Shown here: piece by piece, positions 32,185 to 43,263 of the stretch | How the letters are laid out: every line of letters starts with the position of its first letter | How positions within the stretch are numbered: the stretch's first letter is position 1 | Source: Nymphalis io | Lineage: Eukaryota > Arthropoda > Insecta > Lepidoptera > Nymphalidae | Direction: 5' to 3' | Assembly: GCF_905147045.1 (NCBI RefSeq) | Contig: NC_065911.1 | Location: forward strand, 2,294,001-2,358,000 | Length of the DNA stretch: 64,000 nt | The notes under the pieces: generated by a model | The model's input: only the letters and a program-made list of their open reading frames with translations | Database searches by the model: none | What the model was told of the DNA's origin: nothing | Position numbers and translations under genes: made by a program

Positions 32185-32756
32185 TAAAAACGACATAGGG
32201 TGTTATGCTATTTTGATGCGTGTATCCTTTAAATTTTATAATTATTATATTCAATTTCGCATATCACATTTTGTTATATCACTATTGTATTCAGCGATGA
32301 TTTTTGAGTTTATTCTAACCAATGAAATGTTGAAAGCCGTCTTAAGGTGATAAGCTATTTTGACACGTGTATCCTTAAAATGTTATAATTATTATATTCA
32401 ATTTCGCATATCACATTTTGTTATATCACTATTGTATTCAGCGATGATTTTTGAGTTTATTCTAACTAATGAAATGTTGAAAGCCGTCTTAAGGTGATAA
32501 GCTATTTTGACACGTGTATCCTTTAAATTTTATAATTATTATAGCCAATTTCGCATATCACATTTTGTCATATAACTATTGTATTCAGCGATGATTTTTG
32601 AGTTTATTCTAACTAATGAAATGTTGAAAGCCGTCTTAAGGTGATAAGCTATTTTGACACGTGTATCCTTAAAATGTTATAATTATTATATTCAATTTCG
32701 CATATCACATTTTGTTATATCACTATTGTATTCTGCGATTATTTTTGAATTTATTC
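32185..32756 (+). repeat. Tandem array of a 147-bp unit, about 3.9 copies
   Basis: Unit starts are at 32200, 32347, 32494 and 32641, each exactly 147 bases apart. The last unit is partial, about 115 bases. Each begins GTGATAAGCTATTTTGACAC (the first is diverged: GTGTTATGCTATTTTGATGC) and contains AATTTCGCATATCACATTTT and CAGCGATGATTTTTGAGTTT. The middle units are nearly identical, differing at a few sites, which implies recent amplification. The unit is AT-rich and has no open frame. Confidence 0.95.
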
Positions 32757-33060
32757 TTAGTTTCTACGCTATTATATTATAAATGCGAACTAACGTGCGT
32801 AACTCTGGCTGTCTGTTACGCTTTCATGGCTAAACCACTAAACATATTTTGATGAAATTTAATATGAAGCAAATAGAAACCCAAAGAGAACAAAGGATCG
32901 TTTTTTATAACAACTCCTCCCCCAACATCGACAACTCTCCCCCCTTTACCTACCCGTCTGATATCGCGATTGTGTTCCGCGATGAATTTCGAGTTTCTCA
33001 TAGAATATCTCTAATCACATGTAAGCATCTATCAGATGGGCTATTCTGTAAGAACAAACT
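32757..33060 (+). repeat. Repeat-E copy carrying a relative of the 147-bp unit
   Basis: ATATTATAAATGCGAACTAA, GTTACGCTTTCATGGCTAAAC and TTTTGATGAAATTTAATATG, then a C-rich patch, then TGATATCGCGATTGTGTTCC, GCGATGAATTTCGAGTTTC. The last two blocks align with TTATATCACTATTGTATTCA, GCGATGATTTTTGAGTTT of the array unit. This suggests the tandem unit is an internal part of the Repeat-E family. Confidence 0.65.
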
Positions 33061-33065
33061 CAAAA

Positions 33066-33195
33066 ACTCACCGCAGAAAACGGGCGTAAAATCTCAGAAA
33101 GTGATATGCGACATTGATCATAATAATTATAACATTTCAAGAACACACGCATCAAAATAGTATATCACCATAAGTCGGTTAAATCGCACTGGTGA
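33066..33195 (-). repeat. Inverted relative of the 147-bp unit
   Basis: Read on the minus strand, ACCGACTTATGGTGATATAC is followed by TATTTTGATGCGTGTGTTC, TATAATTATTATGATCAATG and TCGCATATCAC. This parallels the first array unit (ATAGGGTGTTATGCTATTTT, GATGCGTGTATC, TATAATTATTATATTCAATT). Thus the array and this piece are in inverted arrangement around the Repeat-E core. Confidence 0.75.
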
Positions 33196-33369
33196 TGTAT
33201 GAATTACTTTATTATTTTGCCATTACAACATGCAATGTTTCATTGTTTCCGTATTTCGTGAGCTCGGGTGTAATTTGATACACGAATATCATTTATTTTA
33301 TGGTACATATATATTAATGTTATTTTGTTTTTAATTATATTATGATGTTAAAGCATATATTCAAAGCAC

Positions 33370-33486
33370 GACATGACTTATAATCACATATTAAGCGCAT
33401 AAAAACTTAGTGGTGCTTGCCAGGGTTTGAACTCACGATCACCGGTTAAGATTCACACTGATCTGACCACTGGGCCATCACGGCTA
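33370..33486 (-). mobile_element. SINE-A head
   Basis: ACTTATAATCACATATTAAG, TGCTTGCCAGGGTTTGAACT and GACCACTGGGCCATCACGGCT. Box A is intact and box B mutated. The body does not continue leftward. Confidence 0.75.
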
Positions 33487-33499
33487 AAGTTTTCGTATG

Positions 33500-33690
33500 C
33501 TATAAAGTAACAGTGTAAATATACCATTGCTGAGCTAAGGACTTTTATTCTTTGGAGGTTAGGTTAGGTTTATTCTACCACGCTGCTCCAATGCGAATTA
33601 GCGAATACATATGAGGCAGATTTCCAATTGACACATGTAGGTTTCTTCACGATGTTTTCCTTCACTGACGAACTTGAAGTAATTTATTAT
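33500..33690 (-). mobile_element. SINE-A body, degenerate
   Basis: AAGTAACAGTGTAAATATAC, CATTGCTGAGCTAAGGAC, TCTACCACGCTGCTCCAATG, GACACATGTAGGTTTCTTCA and CGATGTTTTCCTTCACTGAC. It lies to the right of the head at 33370, which is the wrong order for one minus-strand element, so two separate insertions are needed. Confidence 0.75.
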
Positions 33691-34220
33691 GAAAAGCAAT
33701 TACACAATCTCGGTTCTCCGTATAATTATTTAAAAAATATACATGTCGCGTAATAAAGTATTATTATAAATTGAATTATATTACTTATTTGTTTATTGAC
33801 ATGTTTTGATTGATTTTAGTTTTTTTTTTATAATAACTAGCTTTTAATCACTTTTTTAAACCATTTTCATTAAGATTACTTCCTATTTCGTTATTTTTTT
33901 TCTTTTTATTTATATATTTTATTGCAAAGTAGGATCGCTATAATGTCATAAAATGCTGTTTCAAATATAAAAAGCAAGCAAAGCTGCTTGCTACAACTAG
34001 TCTGAGAATAAATAATAATTAATGCTCGGTAAACGTAATATGAAACAGGGGAGCGTTGCCAAACACAAGCAATGTCAATAAAACGCAGACATGAAAAAAC
34101 TATGTGTAACCAGCCAGTATCTAATGACTTTTGAATAAAGAATTGAAAATAGATTACGTTCAATAAAAGAAATTAGTGGATTATTTTTTTTAATGTTTTT
34201 AAATATAATATTTGAAAAAC
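33691..34220. other. AT-rich stretch, nothing recognised
   Basis: No gene or repeat recognised. Confidence 0.4.
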
Positions 34221-34309
34221 CCAATAACTTTTTACTGGCCCGACTTGGGAATTGAACCCAGGACCTCCGGGTCTGCGGCCTTACATCAAGCCTAGACCTA
34301 CGAGGCAGA
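34221..34309 (-). mobile_element. SINE-D head fragment
   Basis: AAAACCCAATAACTTTTTAC, TGGCCCGACTTGGGAATTGA and ACCCAGGACCTCCGGGTCTG, then GGCCTTACATCAAGCCTAGA. Box B and box A complements are both present, and the body is missing. Confidence 0.8.
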
Positions 34310-34593
34310 CAAATTAGAGATATGATAACATCTATCAAAGCATTATATTAATAAAAATTTAAAGGAAGAAAGAAACATTTTTACTGACTAAACAAATAAT
34401 GACAATTTAAAGATCATGTGCTGTATTGTTTGGTAAAAGGAGCCAAATCAATATATATATAGTATATGTATTAAGTAAGTGAATATTAAGACACTATTAA
34501 GAAGGGGAATAAAATGTATCAAAATCGACAGATTCCAGTTCTCATACAAATCTCTAATCTAGATTGTCATATCACAGTACACCTTAAATAGTC

Positions 34594-34873
34594 TAAATGG
34601 TTCAGTTATTAGAAAGAGTGAATCTTAACCGATAATCGTGGGTTCAAATCCGGGCAAGCACCACTGAATTTTCATGTGCTTAATTTGGATTTATAAATCA
34701 TGTCGTGCTTGACGGTGGAGGAAAACATAATACAGGTTGCATGTGTCTAATTTTACTGAAATTCTGCCACATGTGTATTCCACCAACTCGCATTGAAGCA
34801 GCGTGGTGAAGTGAGCTTCCTTCTCAAAAAAAGGAGAGAGGGTCAGCAGTATGAAATTCACAGACTGTTACTA
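34594..34873 (+). mobile_element. SINE-A, full length, moderately diverged
   Basis: AATGGTTCAGTTATTAGAAA (mutated box A), GTGGGTTCAAATCCGGGCAA (box B), then the complete body to GGTCAGCAGTATGAAATTCA and CAGACTGTTACT. Confidence 0.82.
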
Positions 34874-35147
34874 TACTTGGATATGAGATTCCATTGACTA
34901 TTTATTTCGGTCGTATTATAATGAATATTTAATAAAACATCAAAGTATTTAAAATATTGTAACAAAATTTTGAAACAAGCAATGATTAAGGAGGTAACCT
35001 GAATTGGTAGCTAACGGGTTCGTTAAACTAACACTGGGAGCCAATTCTACTAACAAATTGTCACTTATTTGCAATCGCGTCGACACGTAATCCGTTTATC
35101 CGTTTTCCTATTTTTTTATTTTATTATATATCTTCTATTAATATATA

Positions 35148-35340
35148 TTGATTATAATTCATCTCATGCTTAACGGTGAAGGAAATAATCGTGAGGAAAC
35201 CTGCATGTGTCTAATTTCACTTAAATTCTGCCACATGTGTATTCCACTAACCGGAATTGGAGCATCATGGTGGAATTTGTTTTAAAAACCTTCTCCTCCA
35301 AAAGGGAGATAGCCCAGCAGTGGGACAGACTGTTACTGTG
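35148..35340 (+). mobile_element. SINE-A body, 5'-truncated
   Basis: GATTATAATTCATCTCATGC, AACCTGCATGTGTCTAATTT, CTGCCACATGTGTATTCCAC, then AGCCCAGCAGTGGGACAGAC and TGTTACTGTG. The tRNA head is absent. Confidence 0.8.
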
Positions 35341-35639
35341 TGTGAGTTTATATATACTGTAGACATAAAAATTAATTTTTAAAATAACGGTATATAGTAA
35401 CATAATATCGGTTCGTTTCCGATCTGATTATATATAGAATACTCAAAAATGGATTGAAATTGAATCGGGAACGTATCGTAAACGTTATTAGCAGAGCCCG
35501 CAGATCTAAAGTTCATCTATTTCTAGATTAAATATGTGGTTTTACAAAACTAGATCTAGATTTTGACTTATTTTATAAATATCATCTTATACATAACCAT
35601 TCCAATACAAATTAGACAAAAATAAAATGCTATATAGAA
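35341..35639. other. AT-rich stretch, nothing recognised
   Basis: No gene or repeat recognised. Confidence 0.4.
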
Positions 35640-35826
35640 TTACTGTGCACCCGCGGTTTCTCTCGCGTAGTGTGGTTATGTGTTAATGTTTATTTGTTTT
35701 TTATGCTTTCACGTCTTACTCAATCAAATCTTGAAATTTTGCATACAATTTCTTCGGGTTACAGAAAAGTACATAGGGTACTTATCTATATACCCAAAAC
35801 ACGCGGGCGAAGCTACGGTTCAATAC
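35640..35826 (+). repeat. Repeat-E relative with both GC-rich ends
   Basis: CACCCGCGGTTTCTCTCGCG at one end, ATGCTTTCACGTCTTACTC and TTGAAATTTTGCATACA in the middle, and ACACGCGGGCGAAGCTACGG at the other end. The opposed CCGCGG and GCGGGCGAAGC ends look like the two borders of the family. Confidence 0.55.
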
Positions 35827-36344
35827 AGTATTAAATAAAAGCCTGTTAACAAAACCCATGTCACGGTACGCTATATAAATTTAATTAAAATCCTAAAATA
35901 AAATAAAAGCTTAGTAGGGCAGTAAACGTCAACCTTTAAAAAAGAAGCTTTAATTTTAACGATATTCCGAAAAAAAACTTGAAATTTATATTCTAAATAA
36001 ATTATATTGTTTAAAAAGAGCGGTAAAGTTTAAAGTAATATTTATACACCAAATTTATACATATATTATAAACCACATTTATATATACTTACTGTAACTT
36101 TTGACTTGACCGGTTGATGTTATAAATAATTAAAATATCATAAAGCTTTTGGATTGTCATTTTACAAGATTATTTTAAATTTAATGTTACAATTATTCAG
36201 ATGAAATGTAGATTCTATCAAGAAGAACCGGTAAGAAAATTACTTTACACTTTCCGAATAATTAATTTACATAGATAATTAAATACAATTGAATTATTTT
36301 TTATCTGGCATGGAAATCAACGTAAACTAACTCCACGCTTTTTT
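35827..36344. other. AT-rich stretch, nothing recognised
   Basis: No gene or repeat recognised. Confidence 0.4.
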
Positions 36345-36347
36345 GTC

Positions 36348-36540
36348 TATACTAATATTATAAATACGAAAGTAACTCTGTCTATCTATCACGCTTTCAT
36401 GGTTAGAATACTGAACCGAATTTGATGAAATTTGATATAAAGCAAGCTTGAACCCAGAGCAAGGATATAGGCTCCATTTTTATAAAAACCCCTACCTACA
36501 ACACTAATATATTAATACACGGGCGAAGTCGCGATCGAAC
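36348..36540 (+). repeat. Repeat-E copy, near complete
   Basis: ACTAATATTATAAATACGAA, AGTAACTCTGTCTATC, ACGCTTTCATGGTTAGAATA, TTGATGAAATTTGATATAAA and GCAAGCTTGAACCCAGAGC, then ATACACGGGCGAAGTCGCG at the far end. Confidence 0.75.
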
Positions 36541-37515
36541 AATACTCATCTATAAAATCTTTTTATGAGACTCCACACAACGTGAAACCGCGGTACTCAA
36601 CTATATAATTGTGTACACAAAAAATGAATTCCGTTGAAAATAGTTAAATCATGACTGTAAAAAGTTAATCGAGAACCAATACAAAGTCAGACCGCGTGAC
36701 GAATTTCAGTTTGACAGCGCATCCGAAGCGAGCCAGATTCATCTCGCCGCAAGATCTTGAAACATCATGTTTTGAAATAATTATTCAGATTATCTACTTA
36801 GTTGTATACAACGTGGATATTGAAAGCATTAATCCTAAAAACATTTTTTTAATTATTTAGGAAAAATAAATAAGGAGTGCTTTTATTATTGCTAAAATTA
36901 TGCGTAATTTTTTACAAAATAATTCGAAATGAGTTTGCATATGTATCATCTGACAATTTAATTACGTCACATGTACTTAACAGCAAACGCCGTTCCATGT
37001 TTTTTGTAGTAATGCATTAACAATAATTCTCCTGTACTACGTGCAGATCCGTGCAACTGAGTAAACTGCGCATCTACCATAACTAATTGGTGGTGATTTA
37101 TAACACAAAAAAATATATAAACAGATATTAAATGTGTTAAACAAAATAAACTTCTACACAACAAATACATATGTATAAATGTATGAAGTTTGTATGTGTT
37201 TTGTGTGTATGTGTGTGTAATTGCTGATATATTTATCAGTCATCTCTGTACACGTACATTGGCTAAGTACATTAGAAATATAAGCCATCGGCAATACAAT
37301 TTTTTTATTGAAATTAAATTTATTTATTGAAACAGCTACATAAGTTATCGACTGTGTTGCCGCCATTAGCGCCCACCTCCGAGAAGAAGGCAGCATTTCG
37401 ATTCAATATAGTTTTCTCACGTAGTATGTTACGATGACAATCATGCGATATAAGGAATACTTTCCCTTATGCTAGTCGTACCTGTTATCAAGCCGAATCA
37501 CAATTATAATAGCAA
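36541..37515. other. AT-rich stretch with a small GC-richer patch
   Basis: No repeat recognised. 36690-36765 is GC-richer (GACCGCGTGACGAATTTCAG, CGAAGCGAGCCAGATTC) without an exon signature. A TG-rich run (TGTGTGTATGTGTGTG) is at about 37203-37218. Confidence 0.4.
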
Positions 37516-37820
37516 AGCCGAAAACCGATATAGCCCAGTGGTAAGAGCGCGTGAATCTTAACTGATCGTGGATTCAAACCCGGGCAAGCACCACTAAATT
37601 TTCATGTACTTAATTTGTGATTATAATTCATCTCGTGCTTGACGGGGAAGGAAAACATCGCGAGGAAAACTGCATTTGTCTAATTTCACTGAAATTCTGC
37701 CACATGTGTATTCCACCAACCCGCATAGGAGCAGTGTGATGGAAAAAGCTCAAAACCTTCTCCTCACAAAGGGAGAGAAGGCCTTAGCCCAGCAGTGGGA
37801 CATTCACAAGCTGTTACTGT
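37516..37820 (+). mobile_element. SINE-A, full length
   Basis: CCGATATAGCCCAGTGGTAA (box A), GATTCAAACCCGGGCAAGCA (box B), and the body to GCCCAGCAGTGGGACATTCA and CAAGCTGTTACTGT. Four bases between the boxes (in GATGATCGTGG) are missing. Confidence 0.85.
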
Positions 37821-39467
37821 ACAATTAAAACTAAACAAAAACAACACTAAGTTTGAACACATTATACTGATTCACTTGCACAAACCCTATCCCATTTCGA
37901 TTGAAAAACAATTAAATACAGGCGCAGGTCCAACTCCATATAGTTGGTCCAACTGATGATGTGTTGCGTCATTTGCAAGCTTGGGGGTGCCACTGCCAAA
38001 TTCCAATCTCCAGGATTACTACGATAAGCCCAATAACATATTTATTGGCCCAAACCCGACTTTGGATAGTAGACAGCCAATATGCCATAGACATTTATTT
38101 AAATAGTACATCATTATTATATTATTTTAAAAAATTTGTTCAATATTTTTTATATGTCGGTACTGTTAATCGTTAATAGTCGCGAGCGACGTTTGACAAA
38201 TTGACCTTATCTTAATAGAAATGTTTGTAGAAATCCATACAATCAACAGTCCGATATAAAATGTGCTACAAACGACCTGACGGACAAAATACTTAATTAT
38301 GGATTCAAAGTATTTATTTATTAAAGACCATCGACAGTCACTACACTTATATGTAACAATAAAAAAACACATACAGACTTAATATATAGCGCGCGACTCT
38401 GCAAGACTTCAGATGATAATAATTTCACAGCCTTCCAAAAAAAAAGGTACATGTAAAAAAATTAAGGGTTAATTAGTTAACTCCAATGAAAACATTTAAC
38501 AGAATACTATAATAACTTTTATAAAAGATACGTCCGTTTCCGAAAGGCTTTTAAGCTAATTAGCGAAACATCCAATTAATTTGATTAAATCAAAATTTGT
38601 TTCCGAAACGCTGATTTGCTAAATCTACATTACACGAACTTTTGATTTGCAAAAAGATGATTAAATTTGCAATGTGAAATATTGTAAAATGAAATAGTTT
38701 AATCTTATTTATACAAATATATATAACGAAAACGAAAGAGCTCAGTGCCATTTTCTCCTTTGTTTGTCGACCGATTTCCTTTTGTCTTTTAGTAGCTATT
38801 GGCGAGCATTAGCAATAAAAATAATTTGGAAATAAAAGTAAAAATAATAGGCAACTGGGCTTTACTCGGCTAGTATAATTACTAAGTAATTTTATTTTTG
38901 GTAAAATTGCATTTTTCTATAAACGACACTTAATATGTGTACCTAACAAGCATTAACGACCTAATTATTATATTAGATTATCAAAATTTGCGCCAAATCG
39001 TTTCCGAGATACACAAAATATTTATACAAGAATTGCTCTTTTAACATTAAAGTCAAAATACTTTGTTCGGAAACTTGACAACGGTTGTAATACTGTGAAA
39101 TAGCGGCTCGAATTCGATCCAGGGTTCAAAAATAGATTTAGAGACATTGGTCTACCGATTCGATATTTAAGAATATTTAATCGCAGTTACGGTTATTCTA
39201 AATATCTAAATAATTTGGTTGAAACTTTCGGAGATTTTTTTGTCGTTTTCTGATATTTGGAGCAACTACAATATTGTATTTTCATGTACTTACTCTTATT
39301 GTTGTAATGACTAATTTTGTAGTTTTTTTTTTTATTTTATTGTGTATGTCATATACAAAACGATGGCACTACAAAAAATCACGAAAGTTTATCTTGAGTG
39401 CCTTTCCGTCTATGTATTTACATACAATATACGCTATAATTTTAAATACAAGTGTATGCCTATATTC
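37821..39467. other. AT-rich stretch, nothing recognised
   Basis: About 1.6 kb without recognised genes or repeats. The 71- and 68-codon frames near 37961-38372 have no domain support. Confidence 0.4.
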
Positions 39468-39660
39468 GATAATCGTGGGTTCAAACCCGGGCAAGAACCA
39501 CTGAATTTTCATGTGCTTAATTTGTGTTTATAAATCAACTCGTGCTTGATAGTGAAGGAAAACATCGTGAGGAAACCTGCATGTGTCTGATTTCATTGAA
39601 ATTCTGCCACATGTGTATTCTACCAACCCGCATTTGAGCAGCGTGATGGAATAAGCTCCA
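39468..39660 (+). mobile_element. SINE-A, box A and 3' end missing
   Basis: Starts GATAATCGTGGGTTCAAACC (box B intact) and runs to AGCAGCGTGATGGAATAAGC and TCCAG, where it stops abruptly at a SINE-D-like tail. Confidence 0.8.
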
Positions 39661-39775
39661 GTTTCCAGTCGTGTCTGTCACTTGTGCACGATAAACACTA
39701 TAATATTTCTTACACAGTTGGCTAGTTTGTTTTGATAATGGCTGCTGAAGCTGAATATATAAATTATATAAAATG
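39661..39775 (+). mobile_element. Degenerate SINE-D tail
   Basis: TTTCCAGTCGTGTC, CACTTGTGCACGATAAACAC, TATAATATTTCTTACACAGT and TGGCTAGT recall the SINE-D 3' half. It abuts the truncated SINE-A, indicating a deletion or recombination junction at about 39660. Confidence 0.55.
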
Positions 39776-39888
39776 TCGGCCCGCAGCTTACCCGCATGTG
39801 ATGTGTGTACGTGTGTTATGCTTCAGGTATTTGGTACCCAACGTGCTTTTCCGTTCCCTTGACAACGTGTATACAATTTTATGATTGA

Positions 39889-40229
39889 CTGCCTCGTTGA
39901 TCTAGTAGCTTGATGTAAGGCCGCAGACCCGGAGGTCCTGGGTTCAATTCCCAGGTCGGGCCAGTAAAAAGTTATTGGGTTTTTCTGACAAAAAATTCTC
40001 AGTAGCAGCCCGGAGTCTGGAAGTTGGAAGTGTGTACACTCCCGTGCTTCGGAAAGTTGGTTCTAAACTCTTTCCGGATTCGTGTCGGATTGCCGATCCA
40101 TCGGACTATGAGAGTTAGAGAATAGAGAGTGCACCTGTACTTACGCACACACTTGTGCACTATAATATGTCTTGCGCAGTTAGCTAATCTCTCTTGAGAT
40201 TTGCGCCGTGGCCGAAATCGGTCTAGAGA
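39889..40229 (+). mobile_element. SINE-D, full length
   Basis: CTGCCTCGTTGATCTAGTAG (box A), GGGTTCAATTCCCAGGTCGG (box B at about 39940), TTCTCAGTAGCAGCCCGGAG, GCACACACTTGTGCACTATA, and CGCCGTGGCCGAAATCGGTC at the end. It is the most complete plus-strand copy. Confidence 0.9.
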
Positions 40230-40261
40230 AAATTATTACTATAGAATTTTATAATGATTGC

Positions 40262-40324
40262 TTGCTTAAAACGTGAAAGCGTAACAAACAAACAAACTGT
40301 CGCATTTATAATATAAGTAAGGAT
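40262..40324 (-). repeat. Repeat-E end fragment
   Basis: AAACGTGAAAGCGTAACAAA, CAAACAAAC, then GCATTTATAATATAAGTAAG. Only the first end of the family, in reverse. Confidence 0.65.
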
Positions 40325-40694
40325 TTAATATCCACTCCGAGTGCTGGAAGCTATTACACGGTTATTTCAATGTAAGTTCTCACAGCTTTCTCCTCGAATA
40401 ATTCTGCATATTGTTCAAGTTATTCCCACCGTTTTCAATAAACAATGTATTGGGAACAACATCACTGAATGCATACAAATAATAAACTTACATTTAAAGA
40501 TATAATTGAAATAATTACAATTATTTTTAGTTATCGTTGCAATTCTTTAACATTAGAGAAATACTAATAATTTGATATTTCTTAGTGTCATTTTTGATTA
40601 GTTTTGCAATTCTTATCACCAATCCACTATTTGGGCGGTATTTATTTTTATTTGTATATATTTAATAAGGGCGTTAAAACAAATTAATTAAACA
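40325..40694. other. AT-rich stretch, nothing recognised
   Basis: No gene or repeat recognised. Confidence 0.4.
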
Positions 40695-40895
40695 AATATT
40701 GTTGTGATCCGGTATGAAGGGTGAGTAATTACAGGCCCAAGGGACATAACATTTTAGTTCCCAAGGTTGGTGGCGCATTGGTGATGTAAGCGATGGTTAA
40801 CATTTCTTACAATGCCAATGTCTATGGGCGTTGGTAGCCACTTCCCATCGGGTGGCCCATATGCTCGTCCACCTTCCTATTCTATAATAAAAAAT
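40695..40895 (+). mobile_element. SINE-B, 5'-truncated
   Basis: ATATTGTTGTGATCCGGTAT, GTTCCCAAGGTTGGTGGCGC, GGGCGTTGGTAGCCACTTCC and CTCGTCCACCTTCCTATTCT, then an A-rich tail. The first roughly 100 bases are missing, as expected for incomplete reverse transcription. Confidence 0.87.
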
Positions 40896-41401
40896 AAAAA
40901 AGAGCTTTCAAAGATGAAATACACAGATTCAGGCCCTTCAAGGCAACACATCAGTAACTCCACGTATGTTGCAAGTGTCCATAGATGACGATAGCCACCA
41001 TCAGGTTAACAGTCTTCTCGTTTGCTACTAATTATATAAAAAAATATACTTTTAAATACTTTGTAATACTCAATCAGATAAAGAGTAACGATCAAGTCTT
41101 GAATTAAACCAATTAGCTTATTATATGCCAAGTTTGAATTACGTCGAGACGTCATTTTATAGAAAGCCGTGGTTAATGATTGCATGTATAAACGCCACGT
41201 CTTGATCATGTTGCTGACATCTACTCGTTCGTTAGAAATGGCATAAAAGTAGCCGTAGATGTACGCCAGACAGATGTCAAACATCGAAATTGATTGATTT
41301 TGAAAGAATCAATTAGCTATGCTTTCAATGACATTCGGTTGAATGCTATAGAAATTTCATTTTCTAGACGCAAACTAGCGATGAATTAACACAAGTAAGA
41401 T
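40896..41401. other. Unassigned stretch with a 92-codon minus-strand frame
   Basis: The minus frame at 41006-41284 encodes 92 residues starting MFDICLAYIYGYFYAISNER, aromatic-rich with no recognised domain. It is not repeat-derived as far as I can see. Its length is not exceptional for chance frames in this window, so I do not call it a gene. Confidence 0.3.
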
Positions 41402-41520
41402 ACAGCCTGCCAATATGTTAGCTAAGCTAAGGCCTCCTCTCCTTTTTTTGAGGAGAAAATTTAAAGCTTATTCCACTACACTGCTCCAATGCCGGATAGT
41501 GGAGTATACTCAATGTCATG
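41402..41520 (-). mobile_element. SINE-A 3' tail fragment
   Basis: ACAGCCTGCCAATATGTTAG, CTAAGGCCTCCTCTCC, AAAGCTTATTCCACTACACT and GCTCCAATGCCGGATAGTGG. Diverged, head missing. Confidence 0.75.
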
Positions 41521-42730
41521 TACACTCAATTTAAGAGTTTAAAAGACCGGTAACTAATATAATATATCAAAAAATTATAATGCTTTATGAATGTTTGTCT
41601 TACACCAAACTTTCTTGTACAAGACTTAGTTATCACTTATTCAGCTCGCAATAATTGCATTATAGGTACACCATTTTACATAATACACTGCAACTTTTAG
41701 ACGAATTTGCCACTTCTAATATCTGTTCCTCCGTGACAGCCTGGCAACGGGGAGGCAGCCAAGAGTGCCAAGTATTAAACGTGATTCATTGTATCTGTCT
41801 GTCGTGCCTCACTTATACTAACTAATATTGAAGAAACAATTAATTAATCAAATACACGTAATTACTTTACTGTATACTTTAGTGTACAACATAAAGAAAA
41901 AAAATTACAAAACATGGATACAACCTAAATATGCTCCTATAACCTCTCCAGGCAACCAACGGCGTAAGGAATAACTCATGGGATATGAGGTAGATTGTGC
42001 TGCAATAATAATAAATGAAAGAACATAAATTTATAACAAGAGCAAACTAATAAATAAATGTATAAGATACACATATGTGTAGTATAAATATAATAATTAG
42101 TAAACAAAAGTCTCCTTCGATCTCCTCTTAAGGAGTGGATGAATGCGTAAAATGGACTCCATTTCACGTATACTTTTTTTATATATAATTTTAGTTACCG
42201 GTCCTTAAAACTCTTAATTTGATTTACATTGATTCCTTTTTTTTCTTGGAAATCGTTACAGGAAAACATGTATGTATATATGTGAACCTTTATCTTATAT
42301 ATAGCAATTACATTTCGTTTTAAAAAAAGTAAAAACAATTAGAATGACGACTAATGTAACGAACGACGAATGTAATAACTAATTTTAAGTTTATCATTGT
42401 TCTCATGTAAGTGACGTTAGTCTTAATGGGAATAAATATTCTCTAAGCCTAACCTAGAATTATAAATATGAAAAGTACTGAATTTGTTCTTATTAGCTTT
42501 TCTAAACTATTTTAACAGAATATTGAGTAACGCAATACTAAACCTTCAGCTTAATTTTGCAGAATATATTTTTCAATGTTTTTTTTTTGCGTAAACAATA
42601 TCGCGCTGCAATCCGTCTTTCGCAATATTCATGCAGGACGAGATATTGAGCTGAACACACCTGTGGCACTTTTCTCAGTAAACAGGGCGAGGCCATGTGT
42701 GGTGCGATCGTATCTTTATTATCAAAAAAG
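41521..42730. other. AT-rich stretch, nothing recognised
   Basis: About 1.2 kb without recognised genes or repeats. Confidence 0.4.
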
Positions 42731-42734
42731 TTAA

Positions 42735-43055
42735 TGACTACGTATAAAACAAAGTCCCTCGTCGCGCCTGTCTGTCCGCGTTAAACTCAAAAACTACCGA
42801 ACCGATTTTCATACGGATTCTACCAATGGAGGGAGTGATTTACGAGACAGGTTTAGGGGTAAAATTTATTAAGGTTTTGTGAAATTTGACTGAAACATGA
42901 CGAGAAATGTAAAAGATGTCCTAAAAATTATGCCGACTAGGAGCTTTACTGTCGTGTGCCGCGTAAAACATTAGAATTATTTATATTACGATATGAACGT
43001 TCTATGTATACCATTATTCTGCCCGTACGAAGCCGGGGCGGATAGCTAGTATAAA
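42735..43055 (+). repeat. Helitron-like repeat, second family
   Basis: Starts ACTACGTATAAAACAAAGTC, CGCGCCTGTCTGTCCGCG, AAACTACCGAACCGATTTTC, passes TATGCCGACTAGGAGC and ends CGTACGAAGCCGGGGCGG, ATAGCTAGTATAAA. Its 5' part is the complement of the end of the 12.79-13.12 kb repeat. The CTAGTA-type end and lack of terminal inverted repeats fit a non-autonomous Helitron (inference). Confidence 0.6.
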
Positions 43056-43263
43056 GAATTATCAGACAGGATATATAATTGAATGGTATTTTATTAATAT
43101 GATATTTTTTTGGTTTTATATAATATATGCTATAAAAATACCTAACAAAACGGCGTTTGTGATTATGTTACAAAACAAAAAAAACACTATAACTAATTAT
43201 TCATATTTTCGTAATTATGCAATAATATTTCCATTTATCGATAACACATTTTTTACAGTATAT

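Noticed and set aside
32185..32756. CRISPR-like array
   Set aside because: Direct 147-bp units with no separate short repeat and unique spacer; this is a tandem satellite-like array in eukaryotic DNA.
41006..41284. 92-codon minus-strand frame as a gene
   Set aside because: No recognised domain, no splice signals and a length similar to several other chance frames in this AT-rich DNA.
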